A DNA stretch of 64,000 nt, taken from positions 1-64,000 of the forward strand of contig NZ_CP022986.1 of the NCBI RefSeq assembly GCF_002770595.1. Reading direction: 5' to 3'. The translations under genes and the position numbers were made by a program. The notes under the pieces are model-generated. The model had not been told where the DNA came from. It did not search any database and worked only from the letters and a program-made list of their open reading frames with translations. Shown here piece by piece: positions 17,806 through 27,070 of this stretch. Positions within the stretch are counted from its first letter, which is position 1. Each line of letters starts with the position of its first letter. This DNA comes from Chryseobacterium camelliae. Its GTDB lineage: Bacteria > Bacteroidota > Bacteroidia > Flavobacteriales > Weeksellaceae.

Positions 17806-20381
17806 GGTTTCATTACTTTGTTTAAGGCAGCCGGGAGTAGTAAAAGATCAAGGTCATTGTTATACACCAGGTATTTGTTTTCCCAGAGGTCAGCATATTT
17901 TTCCTTAAAATTCCTCAGGCTCTGGTAGTGCTTAAAGCTTCCGAGCCTTTCATAGGCCAACTGTAAAAGCTGCTCTGCCGTATTATCGGGTTGCCGGGCT
18001 CCGGCCATCGGGGTCATTCCCATATTGATGAATTTAAGATCTTTGGCGCGGGCGTATTCCACCAGCTTAATGATGAGCGAATCAACGCTTCCGTTAGGGG
18101 CATCCTCCTTTTTGCGGATCATATCATAACTGCATTCATCCGGGGCGCAATGCGGGATGATATTCAGGAAAGCGACACAGCAGCCTTCCGGATCAAGGAT
18201 CAGGATCAGGTCCTGGTTTCTGACTACTTCACGGTCAAACATCCCTTCTGCAAATACAATTTCCTTCTTATCCGATTCCGTCAGCCACTCGTCTGAAACC
18301 GCCTGGATCTGATCTATGGTGGCGTCTGATTGCGGCGCATACCTGATTTCCGTACGGTATCCTGCTTTTTCAAGTCCGTTGACCCCGTTCCTGATGGATT
18401 TCCGCTCTTTCCCGGAAAGGCTGAAATTTTCAGCATCCAGCAATGCATCCTGCCCGATGAAGAGTTTCTGTTTCCCGGAAGACGGAAAATAGGAGAGTCC
18501 GTCTTCGCCGATCCTGTAATAACAGGTTTTAAGGCTGTTCTTGCGGCAGTAGCTTTCAAATTCTTCTATCACGGTCACTTTATCTTCTGAAGCGCATACC
18601 GGTTCTTCGAGTACAACGGCAAATCCGTTGGCCGTCCGGAATGATACAAAACCATCCGCTTCTTCGGAAAAGAAAAACTGTTTATCCTGGGCCAGTTTGA
18701 AATAATCCAGGGATGAAGCACCATATTCTTCCACCAGGTTTTCGGCATCTTCGTATTTTTCGGTACTGCCATCAGTACCTTTATGGATATTGCTCCTGTA
18801 CAGCGAAAAAATAAGGATCATCCAGGAAAAGGCACCCAGGATAAAGTTCAGGTTCTGGAAGTCCCTGGCAAAGCCTGTGCGGGCCACCAGTCCGGAATCG
18901 CTGAAGAGCAGGAACGTATGAAGGGTATAATAAAAAGCTTCCTCTTTGGTGAAATCGATCCCGAAATGGGATTTACTGATAAAATAAAAGCTCAGGTAAT
19001 TGAAGATGAAAATAGCTGTAAAAATGCCCGTAAACCATCCGAACCCGCGCTGAAGTGAAATCCTTTTTGTCCTGAGGATATATTCTTTACGGCTGTAAAC
19101 CAGCAGTCCCAGTGTCGCCAGCGCAAAAAGGGCCTCTTCGTAATCCAGGGCTTTGGTCAGGTTGAATACCACAGACATAACCGTAAAAGCCACTGCGAAA
19201 TACCAGGCCCTGCGGGTCCCTTTAAACAGATGGGCGGAAGTAACCAGTAATAGAACTCCCGCAATCAGTGTCAGCGTCTTGGAGAGATGGATAACGTCCA
19301 GCGGCAGGTACCCTTTGATGATATGAAGCCGGTCTGCGAGGGCAGGCGTAATCACCGACAGGATATTGATGATACCGAGAAAAAAGATCATGACCACCGG
19401 GATCATCCGGGCCAGAAGCTTCCTTCCGCTCCAAAGATAAGCTGCAATACCGACCAGTAAAGGAAGCCAGAATTCAAACAACCGATAGAGCAAAGTAATG
19501 CCCAGACCGTCCGCATGCTGGTATCCGAAGCTGACCAGGATATAGGTCAGCGAGAATTCCACAGCACCCAATCCCCGTAGGAAAGGCGAAATGATCATCA
19601 GTACAACAGACACGATGTAAGAAATGGCCGCTGCGGAAAAAGAGGCAGGCGTGCCTAATGCATACATCGCAATAAGCAGGTGAAAAACCCCGCAGAATTC
19701 TATCCCTACAGAAATCAGCACGGTCATCCGGAAACTTTTACGGTCTATTTCACTGCTGAATATTTCCTCAGAAGAACGGATCAGCTTAGGGAATTTCCGC
19801 TCCGTAAACCGGTATAATGCATTTTTTTTCCTGAATGAAATAAAAACACCATATAACGCGAATACCAAAATACCCAGAACCGCAATCCCGGACCAGCTGC
19901 TGCTGAAATTTTTATTGATGAACAGTGCGTAGACCATCAGTGGAAGGCCAACGACAAGAACAGTCAGCAGCCCTACAAAACCATATACGGCACTTGCCTG
20001 GTGGATAGACGCTGTATTATACCCTTTGGTCCTGATGTTCCTCGGAAGATAAGCCAGGGAACTTACGCCTCCGGCCGGCAGGAAAACACTCAGGAAATTA
20101 CGTTTCAGGAACAAACTGACTGCTTCAGGCAGTTTCAGGCCAAGCCCGGCACTCCGGAAACTGGTTACGTACATGAGGCCCTGAAGAATAATATAGATAA
20201 TGGAAAGGGCGATACCTGCCAATATCCATTCCGTCCTGGAATTTTTAAGCTGCGGTCCTATGGAGGCAAGCTCATGCCTTTCACTCCTGAAGAAAACAAA
20301 GGCAAGCAGTAAAACAACAAAAGCCAGCAGCTCTTTCCAGCGGATCTGCCTGAACATTGCCGACAGTTTGAATTTTTTCAT
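17802..20381 (-). CDS. mprF: MprF-like aminoacyl-phosphatidylglycerol synthase/flippase
   Basis: The 859-residue protein has about a dozen transmembrane helices over the first 520 residues (UPF0104/flippase part) and a soluble DUF2156 GNAT-like domain from about 545 to 850. In known MprF proteins the soluble domain transfers an amino acid, often lysine, from tRNA to phosphatidylglycerol, and the membrane part flips the product outward. This lowers the negative surface charge and protects against cationic antimicrobial peptides. FLPAGGVSSLAYLPRNIRTK fits the flippase domain and INMGMTPMAG the acyltransferase end. It forms an operon with the VirJ/AcvB-like hydrolase. The amino acid used is unknown. 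Confidence 0.9.
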   Translation of the reverse strand: MKKFKLSAMFRQIRWKELLAFVVLLLAFVFFRSERHELASIGPQLKNSRTEWILAGIALSIIYIILQGLMYVTSFRSAGLGLKLPEAVSLFLKRNFLSVFLPAGGVSSLAYLPRNIRTKGYNTASIHQASAVYGFVGLLTVLVVGLPLMVYALFINKNFSSSWSGIAVLGILVFALYGVFISFRKKNALYRFTERKFPKLIRSSEEIFSSEIDRKSFRMTVLISVGIEFCGVFHLLIAMYALGTPASFSAAAISYIVSVVLMIISPFLRGLGAVEFSLTYILVSFGYQHADGLGITLLYRLFEFWLPLLVGIAAYLWSGRKLLARMIPVVMIFFLGIINILSVITPALADRLHIIKGYLPLDVIHLSKTLTLIAGVLLLVTSAHLFKGTRRAWYFAVAFTVMSVVFNLTKALDYEEALFALATLGLLVYSRKEYILRTKRISLQRGFGWFTGIFTAIFIFNYLSFYFISKSHFGIDFTKEEAFYYTLHTFLLFSDSGLVARTGFARDFQNLNFILGAFSWMILIFSLYRSNIHKGTDGSTEKYEDAENLVEEYGASSLDYFKLAQDKQFFFSEEADGFVSFRTANGFAVVLEEPVCASEDKVTVIEEFESYCRKNSLKTCYYRIGEDGLSYFPSSGKQKLFIGQDALLDAENFSLSGKERKSIRNGVNGLEKAGYRTEIRYAPQSDATIDQIQAVSDEWLTESDKKEIVFAEGMFDREVVRNQDLILILDPEGCCVAFLNIIPHCAPDECSYDMIRKKEDAPNGSVDSLIIKLVEYARAKDLKFINMGMTPMAGARQPDNTAEQLLQLAYERLGSFKHYQSLRNFKEKYADLWENKYLVYNNDLDLLLLPAALNKVMKP

Positions 20382-20696
20382 GTACAGTTTTTTTATCTGT
20401 TCTTATTTGAAGGCATAAAATTAAATAAAATCCGAAGACTTAGGGATTAATTTTTTAATGCTGAAATGTTTGCCGTCAAGTATTATACCAGCTTCACAAC
20501 TGCAGTCAGATACTTCATTATTTTAATATAACTATATTATAAGGTATTGAATATTATAGCGTTATTCAATCGGTTTGATGGAGTTGAATGAATTTTTCTA
20601 TAATGCGAAATCTCCGTATTGTGATGTTAAAATATTGTGTACATTTAAATACATGTATTTTTTCACAGTACATCAACCATTAACAAACTAATTATC
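20382..20696. other. divergent promoter region
   Basis: About 315 bp, increasingly AT-rich, lie between divergent mprF and the lipoprotein gene. No complete consensus promoter or hairpin was identified. Confidence 0.4.
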
Positions 20697-21641
20697 ATGA
20701 GAAAAAAATCATTAATGAATGCAGTTTTTGCATTGATGACAGGGCTGTTTCTATACAGCTGTCAGCAGAATCTGGAAGAACCTGCCAAAGAAGACCCGCA
20801 AAACCCGGCTGCCTCATCCATGAAAGCAGCGTCTGATCCCAGAAAGATGCTGAAATTCAGCAGTGTGGACGAGTACGATAATTTTCTATCGAATACGGAT
20901 TTCAGGAACGATAAAATAGCCAATACCGATTATTCTTCGCTAAGAAGTTCGCTGGATGAATTCGATGCCAGATTTAAGTCCGCCGATACGGTGGACATAG
21001 AACAGGATCCGGCAATAAAGGATACCATCTATGAAGATTTTGAGCTTTTACCTCTAATCCTGAACCGCGAGAAGCTGGTGCAGATGGGCGGTTACATTGT
21101 ACGTGTGGATGTGCCGGCAGAAAAAGCATATGCGATAGATGCCGGTAATGCCAATGCTGTAAGCATTCTTCTTAATGACCCTGGAAACAGCGCGGTGAAG
21201 CCTTTCAGTACCAAAGAGGAGATGATCAGCTATCTTTTTCACCTTATTTTCTGTAAAGACCGTTGGGCATTATATAAGAACAGTACCACCAATACCTATT
21301 GCAACAGCAGGAAAAGAACCAGAAAGATGCTGTCTTACCAGCATGCAGGGATTTATTTTGAACTGAAAGCGGAAGCAAGGGCACAGAAAAGATGGTTCAT
21401 CTGGTGGAATGATTACAGTCAGTACCCAACCATTCCTTATGTATCCTATACATTTACCCAAAGATGCGGATATACCCAGAGTTGGAGTGGAAATCCGCTG
21501 AATTTCGGGCCACAGTATATCCATAATGGTAACAGGGCATCTTTTACTATTTATAAAGGATGGAAAGCTCTGAAAACCTATAATTTAAAAGCTACGATTG
21601 GAGGATGCTGGGGCAACCAGACCTTCCAGATCCAGGATTAA
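20697..21641 (+). CDS. hypothetical lipoprotein
   Basis: The 314-residue protein has a lipoprotein signal (ALMTGLFLYSC, Cys22), so it is likely anchored in the outer membrane or periplasm. After a disordered linker (EEPAKEDPQNPAASS) come a helical segment (RKMLKFSSVDEYDNFLSNTD) and a C-terminal beta-rich domain with aromatics and four or more cysteines (FCKDRW, TYCNSRKR, TQRCGYTQSW, GGCWGNQ), which probably form disulfides. I do not recognise the family. It is monocistronic with a short hairpin after it. Similar lipoproteins of Flavobacteriia are often species-variable surface proteins. Confidence 0.8.
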   Translation: MRKKSLMNAVFALMTGLFLYSCQQNLEEPAKEDPQNPAASSMKAASDPRKMLKFSSVDEYDNFLSNTDFRNDKIANTDYSSLRSSLDEFDARFKSADTVDIEQDPAIKDTIYEDFELLPLILNREKLVQMGGYIVRVDVPAEKAYAIDAGNANAVSILLNDPGNSAVKPFSTKEEMISYLFHLIFCKDRWALYKNSTTNTYCNSRKRTRKMLSYQHAGIYFELKAEARAQKRWFIWWNDYSQYPTIPYVSYTFTQRCGYTQSWSGNPLNFGPQYIHNGNRASFTIYKGWKALKTYNLKATIGGCWGNQTFQIQD

Positions 21642-21669
21642 CAGGTATTTAAAAATGAAAGAATACATG

Positions 21670-21698
21670 AACTGCCTTAAGAGATTAGGGCAGTTTTT
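21670..21698 (+). terminator. short hairpin terminator
   Basis: A 7-bp stem AACTGCC/GGCAGTT is followed by a T-run, downstream of the lipoprotein gene. The stem is short, so confidence is moderate. Confidence 0.55.
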
Positions 21699-21726
21699 AT
21701 GTTTTAAAAAGTATTTAAATGGTACG

Positions 21727-23826
21727 TCACTTGAGCAATACACCGATTTCGGCGGCTGTCATTCCGGATCCGGACAGAATTTCAGTGGCTTTGAAGCGGA
21801 TGAAGCGGGCTGAAGCCGGCTTTTGAAAGATAACGACCTGTTCAACCGGGTTTGCTTTAATATTTGAAAATTCTCCGTCTGCCGTTTCCTGCCACTGCAC
21901 GCTATCTTCACTGGTCTCGATACGGTAATGGGTAACGGTACCGGAATTATCTCCGTCCTGTCGGGGCAGGTAAGTAAAGGCCTTTATGTTCTGTTTCCGG
22001 CCCATATCAATAACCATTTCAGAAGGCATGGATGAAGCCTGGCAGAACGTTTCCGGGCGGTCATCAATCGCATATTCAGCAGGATTTTTTTTACCCTGAT
22101 ATTTCGGCTGAACCATTTTCCATGCGGTTTTCACCGGGCCTGCCTGGAGGGAAGCCGTCTGGCTTTGCTGGCGTTCGTCTACTGCCAAAGCCTTTACTAG
22201 GCCGCCCTCAGGTAACCGGAACGGCGTACGGTAGTGTGAAGAAGATGGAGTAGGCGGGCTGCCGTCCAGCGTATAGTAGATTTTTGACCCCTTTGGTGAA
22301 GATGTGATGCTGATTTTTCCTTCGGAACTTCTTGTAATCACCGGTTTCCTGAGCAGTTCCGGCTCATGATACAATCCGAAATCACTCAGCGCAACGGCTA
22401 CAGGAGATTGGGTGATGGTAAGCCTGATCCCGGAAGCAGTAACTGAATGCTGCAGCCGGATGAGCCGGTTCGCACCGATGCTTGTCGCAGCAGCGATCTT
22501 TTCCCATTTCCCTCCGGTAAAAGCTTCGATGGTAAAAGCTTCAATACGCTGGCCCAGCCTGATATTTTCCCGCAGCCGGATAACATTGAAAGTGGTTTCG
22601 GTGGGGAGGGTCAAGGTAAGCTCCGGGTTGGTTACCTGGTCATCGGTGGCCCAATAAGAATACCGGTCATCATCCAGCAGGTTCTCCGGACCGTACAGGG
22701 AAAGATTATTCCCCCGGGTATTGCTGGCGGAAAGGGAAGCACCTGCCGCAAGGTTTTTGGAAAAGGTCTGATGGAGTACGTACCCGAACTGCTGAAGCGA
22801 GGCCACATCTTCAGGATCCAGCTGTCCATCAGGGTTGGGAGACAATCCTAAGTCCAGGTTGGCCCCGCGGCCCACACTTTTGTAATAAAGGTCGAGCAGT
22901 TCATCGGGTGTTTTTACGCGGCTATTTTCCCGGGCGTGGTAAAACCATCCCGGGCGGAGGGAAACATCGCATTCGGCCGGCATCCAGTATTTTCCGTTCC
23001 GGGTCCCTTCCGTGCCCAGTTGATATTTTGTAAAGCCGTTGGAGGGAAGCCGGCCCTGTTCCGGAGCCTGAGGTTCGTAGGTAGCCCAGCAGGTTTCGCC
23101 GGCATGGCCTTCTTCATTTCCTACCCACCGGACATCAGGGCCCACATCACCGAAGATAGCCGCTCCGGGCTGTATGTTCCGGATAAGCGCCCAGGTGGTT
23201 TCCCAGCCGTAATAGGATGAACGGTCTATTTTTCGCGTTTCGCGGCTGCCGCCGTAATAGCCGTCGCCGCCATTGGCACCGTCATGCCAGGAAATGAAGA
23301 GTTTCCCGTAATTCGTATACAATTCTTTGAGTTGCCTGCGGTAAAGATCAACGTATTCCGGTTTGCCATAATAAGCACTGTTGCGGTCCCAGGGAGAGCA
23401 ATAGAGGCCCAGCTTCATATCCAGCTGGTCACAGGCTTCCCGGTATTCCTGTATCATATCGCCTTTTCCGTTTTTCCAGGGGCTCTTGCGGATGCTGTGC
23501 GCAGTGGTTTCTGTTGGCCACAGGCAGAGTCCGTCATGATGTTTGGCCACGACTACCACACCTTTGAAGCCGCCTGCTTTGGCCGCTGCCACAATCTGGT
23601 GTGCATCGAACCGTGCAGGATTGATGAGGGCCGGATCTTCATCCCCGTAACCCCATTCGCGGTCGGTGTAGGTATCTACGCTGTAATGGATGATGCAGTA
23701 CATTTCCATTTCATGCCAGTCCAGCTGGGCCTGGGTAGGAAGAGCTCCGTAAGGCTGCGGTGCATTTTGTGCCGAACAGGGAAGCATTCCCGCCATAAGT
23801 CCGCTCAGGAAGATCCACTTTTTCAT
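21727..23826 (-). CDS. GH29 alpha-L-fucosidase with F5/8-type C-terminal modules
   Basis: The 699-residue secreted enzyme (signal peptide ending PCSAQ) removes terminal alpha-L-fucose. The GH29 barrel covers about residues 25-350: AKHHDGLCLWP near the active site, and FISWHDGANGG with Asp182 as the likely nucleophile. Next come a galactose-binding-like module (about 370-500, NLLDDDRYSYWATDDQ), a chitobiase C-terminal/FN3-like strand (KISITSSPKGSKIYYTLDGS) and a second discoidin-type module (about 570-699). Its start overlaps the end of the GH35 gene by 4 bp (ATGA), so both are made together, suggesting joint attack on fucosylated galactosides such as host or plant glycans. Confidence 0.93.
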   Translation of the reverse strand: MKKWIFLSGLMAGMLPCSAQNAPQPYGALPTQAQLDWHEMEMYCIIHYSVDTYTDREWGYGDEDPALINPARFDAHQIVAAAKAGGFKGVVVVAKHHDGLCLWPTETTAHSIRKSPWKNGKGDMIQEYREACDQLDMKLGLYCSPWDRNSAYYGKPEYVDLYRRQLKELYTNYGKLFISWHDGANGGDGYYGGSRETRKIDRSSYYGWETTWALIRNIQPGAAIFGDVGPDVRWVGNEEGHAGETCWATYEPQAPEQGRLPSNGFTKYQLGTEGTRNGKYWMPAECDVSLRPGWFYHARENSRVKTPDELLDLYYKSVGRGANLDLGLSPNPDGQLDPEDVASLQQFGYVLHQTFSKNLAAGASLSASNTRGNNLSLYGPENLLDDDRYSYWATDDQVTNPELTLTLPTETTFNVIRLRENIRLGQRIEAFTIEAFTGGKWEKIAAATSIGANRLIRLQHSVTASGIRLTITQSPVAVALSDFGLYHEPELLRKPVITRSSEGKISITSSPKGSKIYYTLDGSPPTPSSSHYRTPFRLPEGGLVKALAVDERQQSQTASLQAGPVKTAWKMVQPKYQGKKNPAEYAIDDRPETFCQASSMPSEMVIDMGRKQNIKAFTYLPRQDGDNSGTVTHYRIETSEDSVQWQETADGEFSNIKANPVEQVVIFQKPASARFIRFKATEILSGSGMTAAEIGVLLK

Positions 23827-25664
23827 CTGTTTTCAGGGATTATATTCTGATCCAGTATGGGATGATCGATTGTAGAGAGATGGGTGTGACCGCTTTTCAG
23901 TTCGTCAAAAACAACGATTTCGTTTTTGCCTTTCTTCAGCCACGAAGCCGGCACGTAGATGGTCTGCTGTGGGCCTATCTGCCAGTACTTTCCGAGGTTA
24001 TGTCCGTTCAGAAATACAAAGCCTTTCCCGAAATCCCGCATATCCAAATAAGTATCTGCCGGCTGATTCAGGATAAAAGTTCCTTTATACAGGCCGGGCT
24101 GCCCGGCTTTTTGATCAGCTGTCCGGCTGAAAGAGAAGTTGCTCACCGTATGGAAAGGGAAACGGTACATATTCCATCCCGAAACCTCCTGTCCGTCAAC
24201 GGATACGGATTCTGTGATGCCATGACGGTTATCGGCAAGGTATGGACCGTAATTGATGCGGCCGTTGTTTTCTACCCACAGATCAAGGATTGCCCCGGAA
24301 GGAATGCCGGATAAAGCTACGGAATCCTGTTTCAGCCGTCGGTCCAGGGTGGTGATATACTTTCCGTTGACATAGACCAGGGCATAATCCCTGAGCTCCC
24401 TTATTTTCAGCAAGCCGTCTTTGTTCAGAGTGGTCCGGTAGAGCACAAAGCCGTACGCCTGGCTCAGATCCTCGAAAGACAGGGGTTTTACTGATTGCTT
24501 TGGTTCCGGAAGCTGACTGAAAACACCGGCATACGCGTCCAGCATGATGTCGGCAATCTTAACCGCAGATTTCTTTGGCGGAACATCCGGAATAATCTTT
24601 CCTTTTGGAAGATGCTTTTTAATAACATTTCTGAAGGCAAAGAATTTTCCGGTCGGATTTCCTGCTTCGTCCAGGGGAGCATCATAATCATAGCTGGAAA
24701 CCTGCGGGGAATACGGGTTTTGCGCATTCATATTGGCTCCGTTCATAAACCCGCGGGTAGTACCGCCGTGGAACATATACATATTCACGGAAATACCGGC
24801 CGACAAAAGCGCTTCGAGCGTCTTTGCAGACTGCTCTGCAGAAACATCCGCATGTTTTTTACCCCAGTCATCAAACCATCCTGGGTACCATTCCGCGACA
24901 TAATACGGTCCTTTTCCGTTGTGGTATTGGTTGATCAGTGCTTTCACCTTGGCAGGATCTTCCAGTCCGTTGACAGCCGGAAGATAGCCCGGAAGGTATC
25001 CTTTCGGCATCTGGTCTGCCCCGTCACAGGTGAACAGGATCCCGTCAAAACCGGCTTCCCTGAATATTTTCCGGTTCAGGTCCAGGTAAGTTTTATCATC
25101 GCTGTAGGATCCGTATTCATTTTCTATCTGCACCATCAGGATGTTACCACCATGGGTCACCTGCAGGGGAGCAAGCTGTTTGGCCAGGGCATTGATGTAA
25201 CGGGTATAGGCTGCCACAAACGCAGGATTGGTACTCCGCACTTTCATCTGCGGGTATTTCAAAAGCCACCACGGATAACCGCCGAACTCCCATTCTGCAC
25301 AGACATACGGGCTGGGCCTCAGGACGACCCATAAGCCTTCTTCCTGGGCTGTCTTCACAAACGCAGCGATGTCATTGTTCCCGCTGAAATCATAGGTTCC
25401 CGGGAGTTCTTCATGCACGTTCCAGAACACATAGGTGCCGATGGTATTCAGTCCCATGGCTTTGGCCATTTTCATCCGGTCGCGCCAGGCTTCACGCGGG
25501 ATCCGGGCACAATGCATTTCCCCGGAGATCATCTGTAAGGGTTTCCCGTCGAGTAAAAAGTCGGAATCTCCCAGGGTGAAGGTATGTTTTGCCTGTTGAC
25601 CGGAGCACGGCACAACGGTACAGCAAAAAAAGAGGCTGCTGAGAATAAGGATGAGTCTGTTCAT
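23823..25664 (-). CDS. GH35 beta-galactosidase
   Basis: The 613-residue secreted enzyme (signal peptide ending VVPCSGQ) cleaves terminal beta-galactose. The catalytic domain covers about 25-350. IENEYG (180-185) holds the acid/base Glu183 and AEWYPGWFDDWG holds the nucleophile Glu258. GEMHCARIPREAWRDRM and RPSPYVCAEWEFGGYPWWLL are typical of GH35. Jelly-roll domains follow, ending in DMRDFGKGFVFLNGHNLGKY W. It is the first gene of the two-gene glycosidase operon. A Crp-type regulator is divergent from it. Confidence 0.95.
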   Translation of the reverse strand: MNRLILILSSLFFCCTVVPCSGQQAKHTFTLGDSDFLLDGKPLQMISGEMHCARIPREAWRDRMKMAKAMGLNTIGTYVFWNVHEELPGTYDFSGNNDIAAFVKTAQEEGLWVVLRPSPYVCAEWEFGGYPWWLLKYPQMKVRSTNPAFVAAYTRYINALAKQLAPLQVTHGGNILMVQIENEYGSYSDDKTYLDLNRKIFREAGFDGILFTCDGADQMPKGYLPGYLPAVNGLEDPAKVKALINQYHNGKGPYYVAEWYPGWFDDWGKKHADVSAEQSAKTLEALLSAGISVNMYMFHGGTTRGFMNGANMNAQNPYSPQVSSYDYDAPLDEAGNPTGKFFAFRNVIKKHLPKGKIIPDVPPKKSAVKIADIMLDAYAGVFSQLPEPKQSVKPLSFEDLSQAYGFVLYRTTLNKDGLLKIRELRDYALVYVNGKYITTLDRRLKQDSVALSGIPSGAILDLWVENNGRINYGPYLADNRHGITESVSVDGQEVSGWNMYRFPFHTVSNFSFSRTADQKAGQPGLYKGTFILNQPADTYLDMRDFGKGFVFLNGHNLGKYWQIGPQQTIYVPASWLKKGKNEIVVFDELKSGHTHLSTIDHPILDQNIIPENR

Positions 25665-25843
25665 GATAGTTTATTGGCTGTTGTCCGGCCTGTATCATTG
25701 GCCGGAATCCGGAAAGCAATATACTCATATTATCGGATCCGGAACAAACATGAAAAGGTGATGTCACATAAACCGATAAAAGCGACCTGCACAGATGGTC
25801 ATCCAGCCGGATTTTTTTACATTTAACTTTTAAATAAATTCTA

Positions 25844-26428
25844 ATGATGACTGGAGAAAAAGAAGTGAAGGATTTCCTCCGTTCACTGATGCCGTTTTCA
25901 GACCAGGGCTGGGAACTGCTCAGGCCTGCACTGATGAGCCGTGAATTCCGGAAGAATGATTTCCTGCTGGAGCAGGGCAGGATCTGCCGTTCCCTGTTTT
26001 ATGTGGTAAAAGGCTACTGCAAGACTTATTATGAGATCGATGGCGAGGTTAAAAACACGGGGTTCTTTTTTGAAAATGAAATCGTAACGAACATCAACAG
26101 TTTCGGTTCGGGGGAGCAATCCGAATTCAACATCATGGCCTGTGAGCCTTTAACGGCTGTTGTTTTTGACCGGGAAAAGCTGTTTGAGATTTCAAAACAG
26201 TCGGCGGAGGTCGAAGCGTTGGGCAGGAGCTGCATCCGGAGGTATGCCGTTAGGCAGGAAGAACTTCTGACCGTTTTTCAGCTGTATTCTGCGGAAGAAC
26301 GGCTGGGTTACCTGGAAAAGAACAGGCCGGAACTGGTGCAGCGGGTACCGCTTTCCCAGCTGGCTTCATTCCTGGGCGTGAGGAGGGAAACCCTGAGCCG
26401 TATCAGGAGGCGCAGGGTTTCACGGTGA
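25844..26428 (+). CDS. Crp/Fnr-family transcriptional regulator
   Basis: The 194-residue protein has a cyclic-nucleotide-binding-like barrel (about 20-115; FRKNDFLLEQGRICRSLFYV) and a C-terminal helix-turn-helix (VPLSQLASFLGVRRETLSRI). It lacks the arginine-rich cAMP pocket and Fnr cysteines, as is usual for flavobacterial members. It is divergent from the GH35/GH29 operon and 69 bp upstream of a VOC gene. Control of either is possible but not shown. Confidence 0.92.
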   Translation: MMTGEKEVKDFLRSLMPFSDQGWELLRPALMSREFRKNDFLLEQGRICRSLFYVVKGYCKTYYEIDGEVKNTGFFFENEIVTNINSFGSGEQSEFNIMACEPLTAVVFDREKLFEISKQSAEVEALGRSCIRRYAVRQEELLTVFQLYSAEERLGYLEKNRPELVQRVPLSQLASFLGVRRETLSRIRRRRVSR

Positions 26429-26497
26429 CCATTATGTGACGATTGTCACAGGATGCTCTTCCCGAAAAGATTTTCCTTTGCATAAAAATAAGTCATT

Positions 26498-26911
26498 ATG
26501 CAAAAATTAAGAAAGATCGATGAGCACACCAATGTGATTACCTGGTTTGAAATCCCTGTTTCAGACCTGGACCGGGCACAACGTTTTTATGAAACTATTT
26601 TAGACCTCAAAATGGTCAGGAAAGGGGACGGCGAAGATGAAGGCATTTTCTTTCCTGCCGATCCTCATGTGGTTCAGGCCACTTCGGGGAGAGTAACCGG
26701 AGTGCTGGCCAGATCAGGCAGTAACCGGCCTTCAGATCAGGGTACGATTATTTATCTGAACGCCAGCCCGGATATTCAGGCAGTCCTGGACAGGGTTGCT
26801 CCGGCCGGAGGAAAGATGGTGGAACCGAAGCGGCTTTTTGTACCTGTAGGATTTATTGCTGTGATCATGGACAGCGAGGGCAACAGGATCGGTCTGCATT
26901 CGGAATCATGA
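26498..26911 (+). CDS. VOC family protein
   Basis: The 137-residue protein begins NVITWFEIPVSDLDRAQRFY, the first module of the vicinal oxygen chelate fold, and ends GFIAVIMDSEGNRIGLHSES with the D-x-x-G-N-x-x-G/E motif. It resembles the 'PhnB/glyoxalase-like' members induced by stress. It follows the Crp-type gene in the same direction and may be its target. Substrate unknown. Confidence 0.9.
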   Translation: MQKLRKIDEHTNVITWFEIPVSDLDRAQRFYETILDLKMVRKGDGEDEGIFFPADPHVVQATSGRVTGVLARSGSNRPSDQGTIIYLNASPDIQAVLDRVAPAGGKMVEPKRLFVPVGFIAVIMDSEGNRIGLHSES

Positions 26912-27070
26912 CGTAACGGGTGTTCAGGCTGCTGTCTGCATAGGGAATGATCCGTTTTGATTAGATATGCTTATATTTGAAACAGTTTCAATGTTTATTC
27001 TGGACAGAGTATTGTAAAAACATTTCCGGAAAGTACTTGGACTGCACTTTACAATAAAAAACATACAAAA

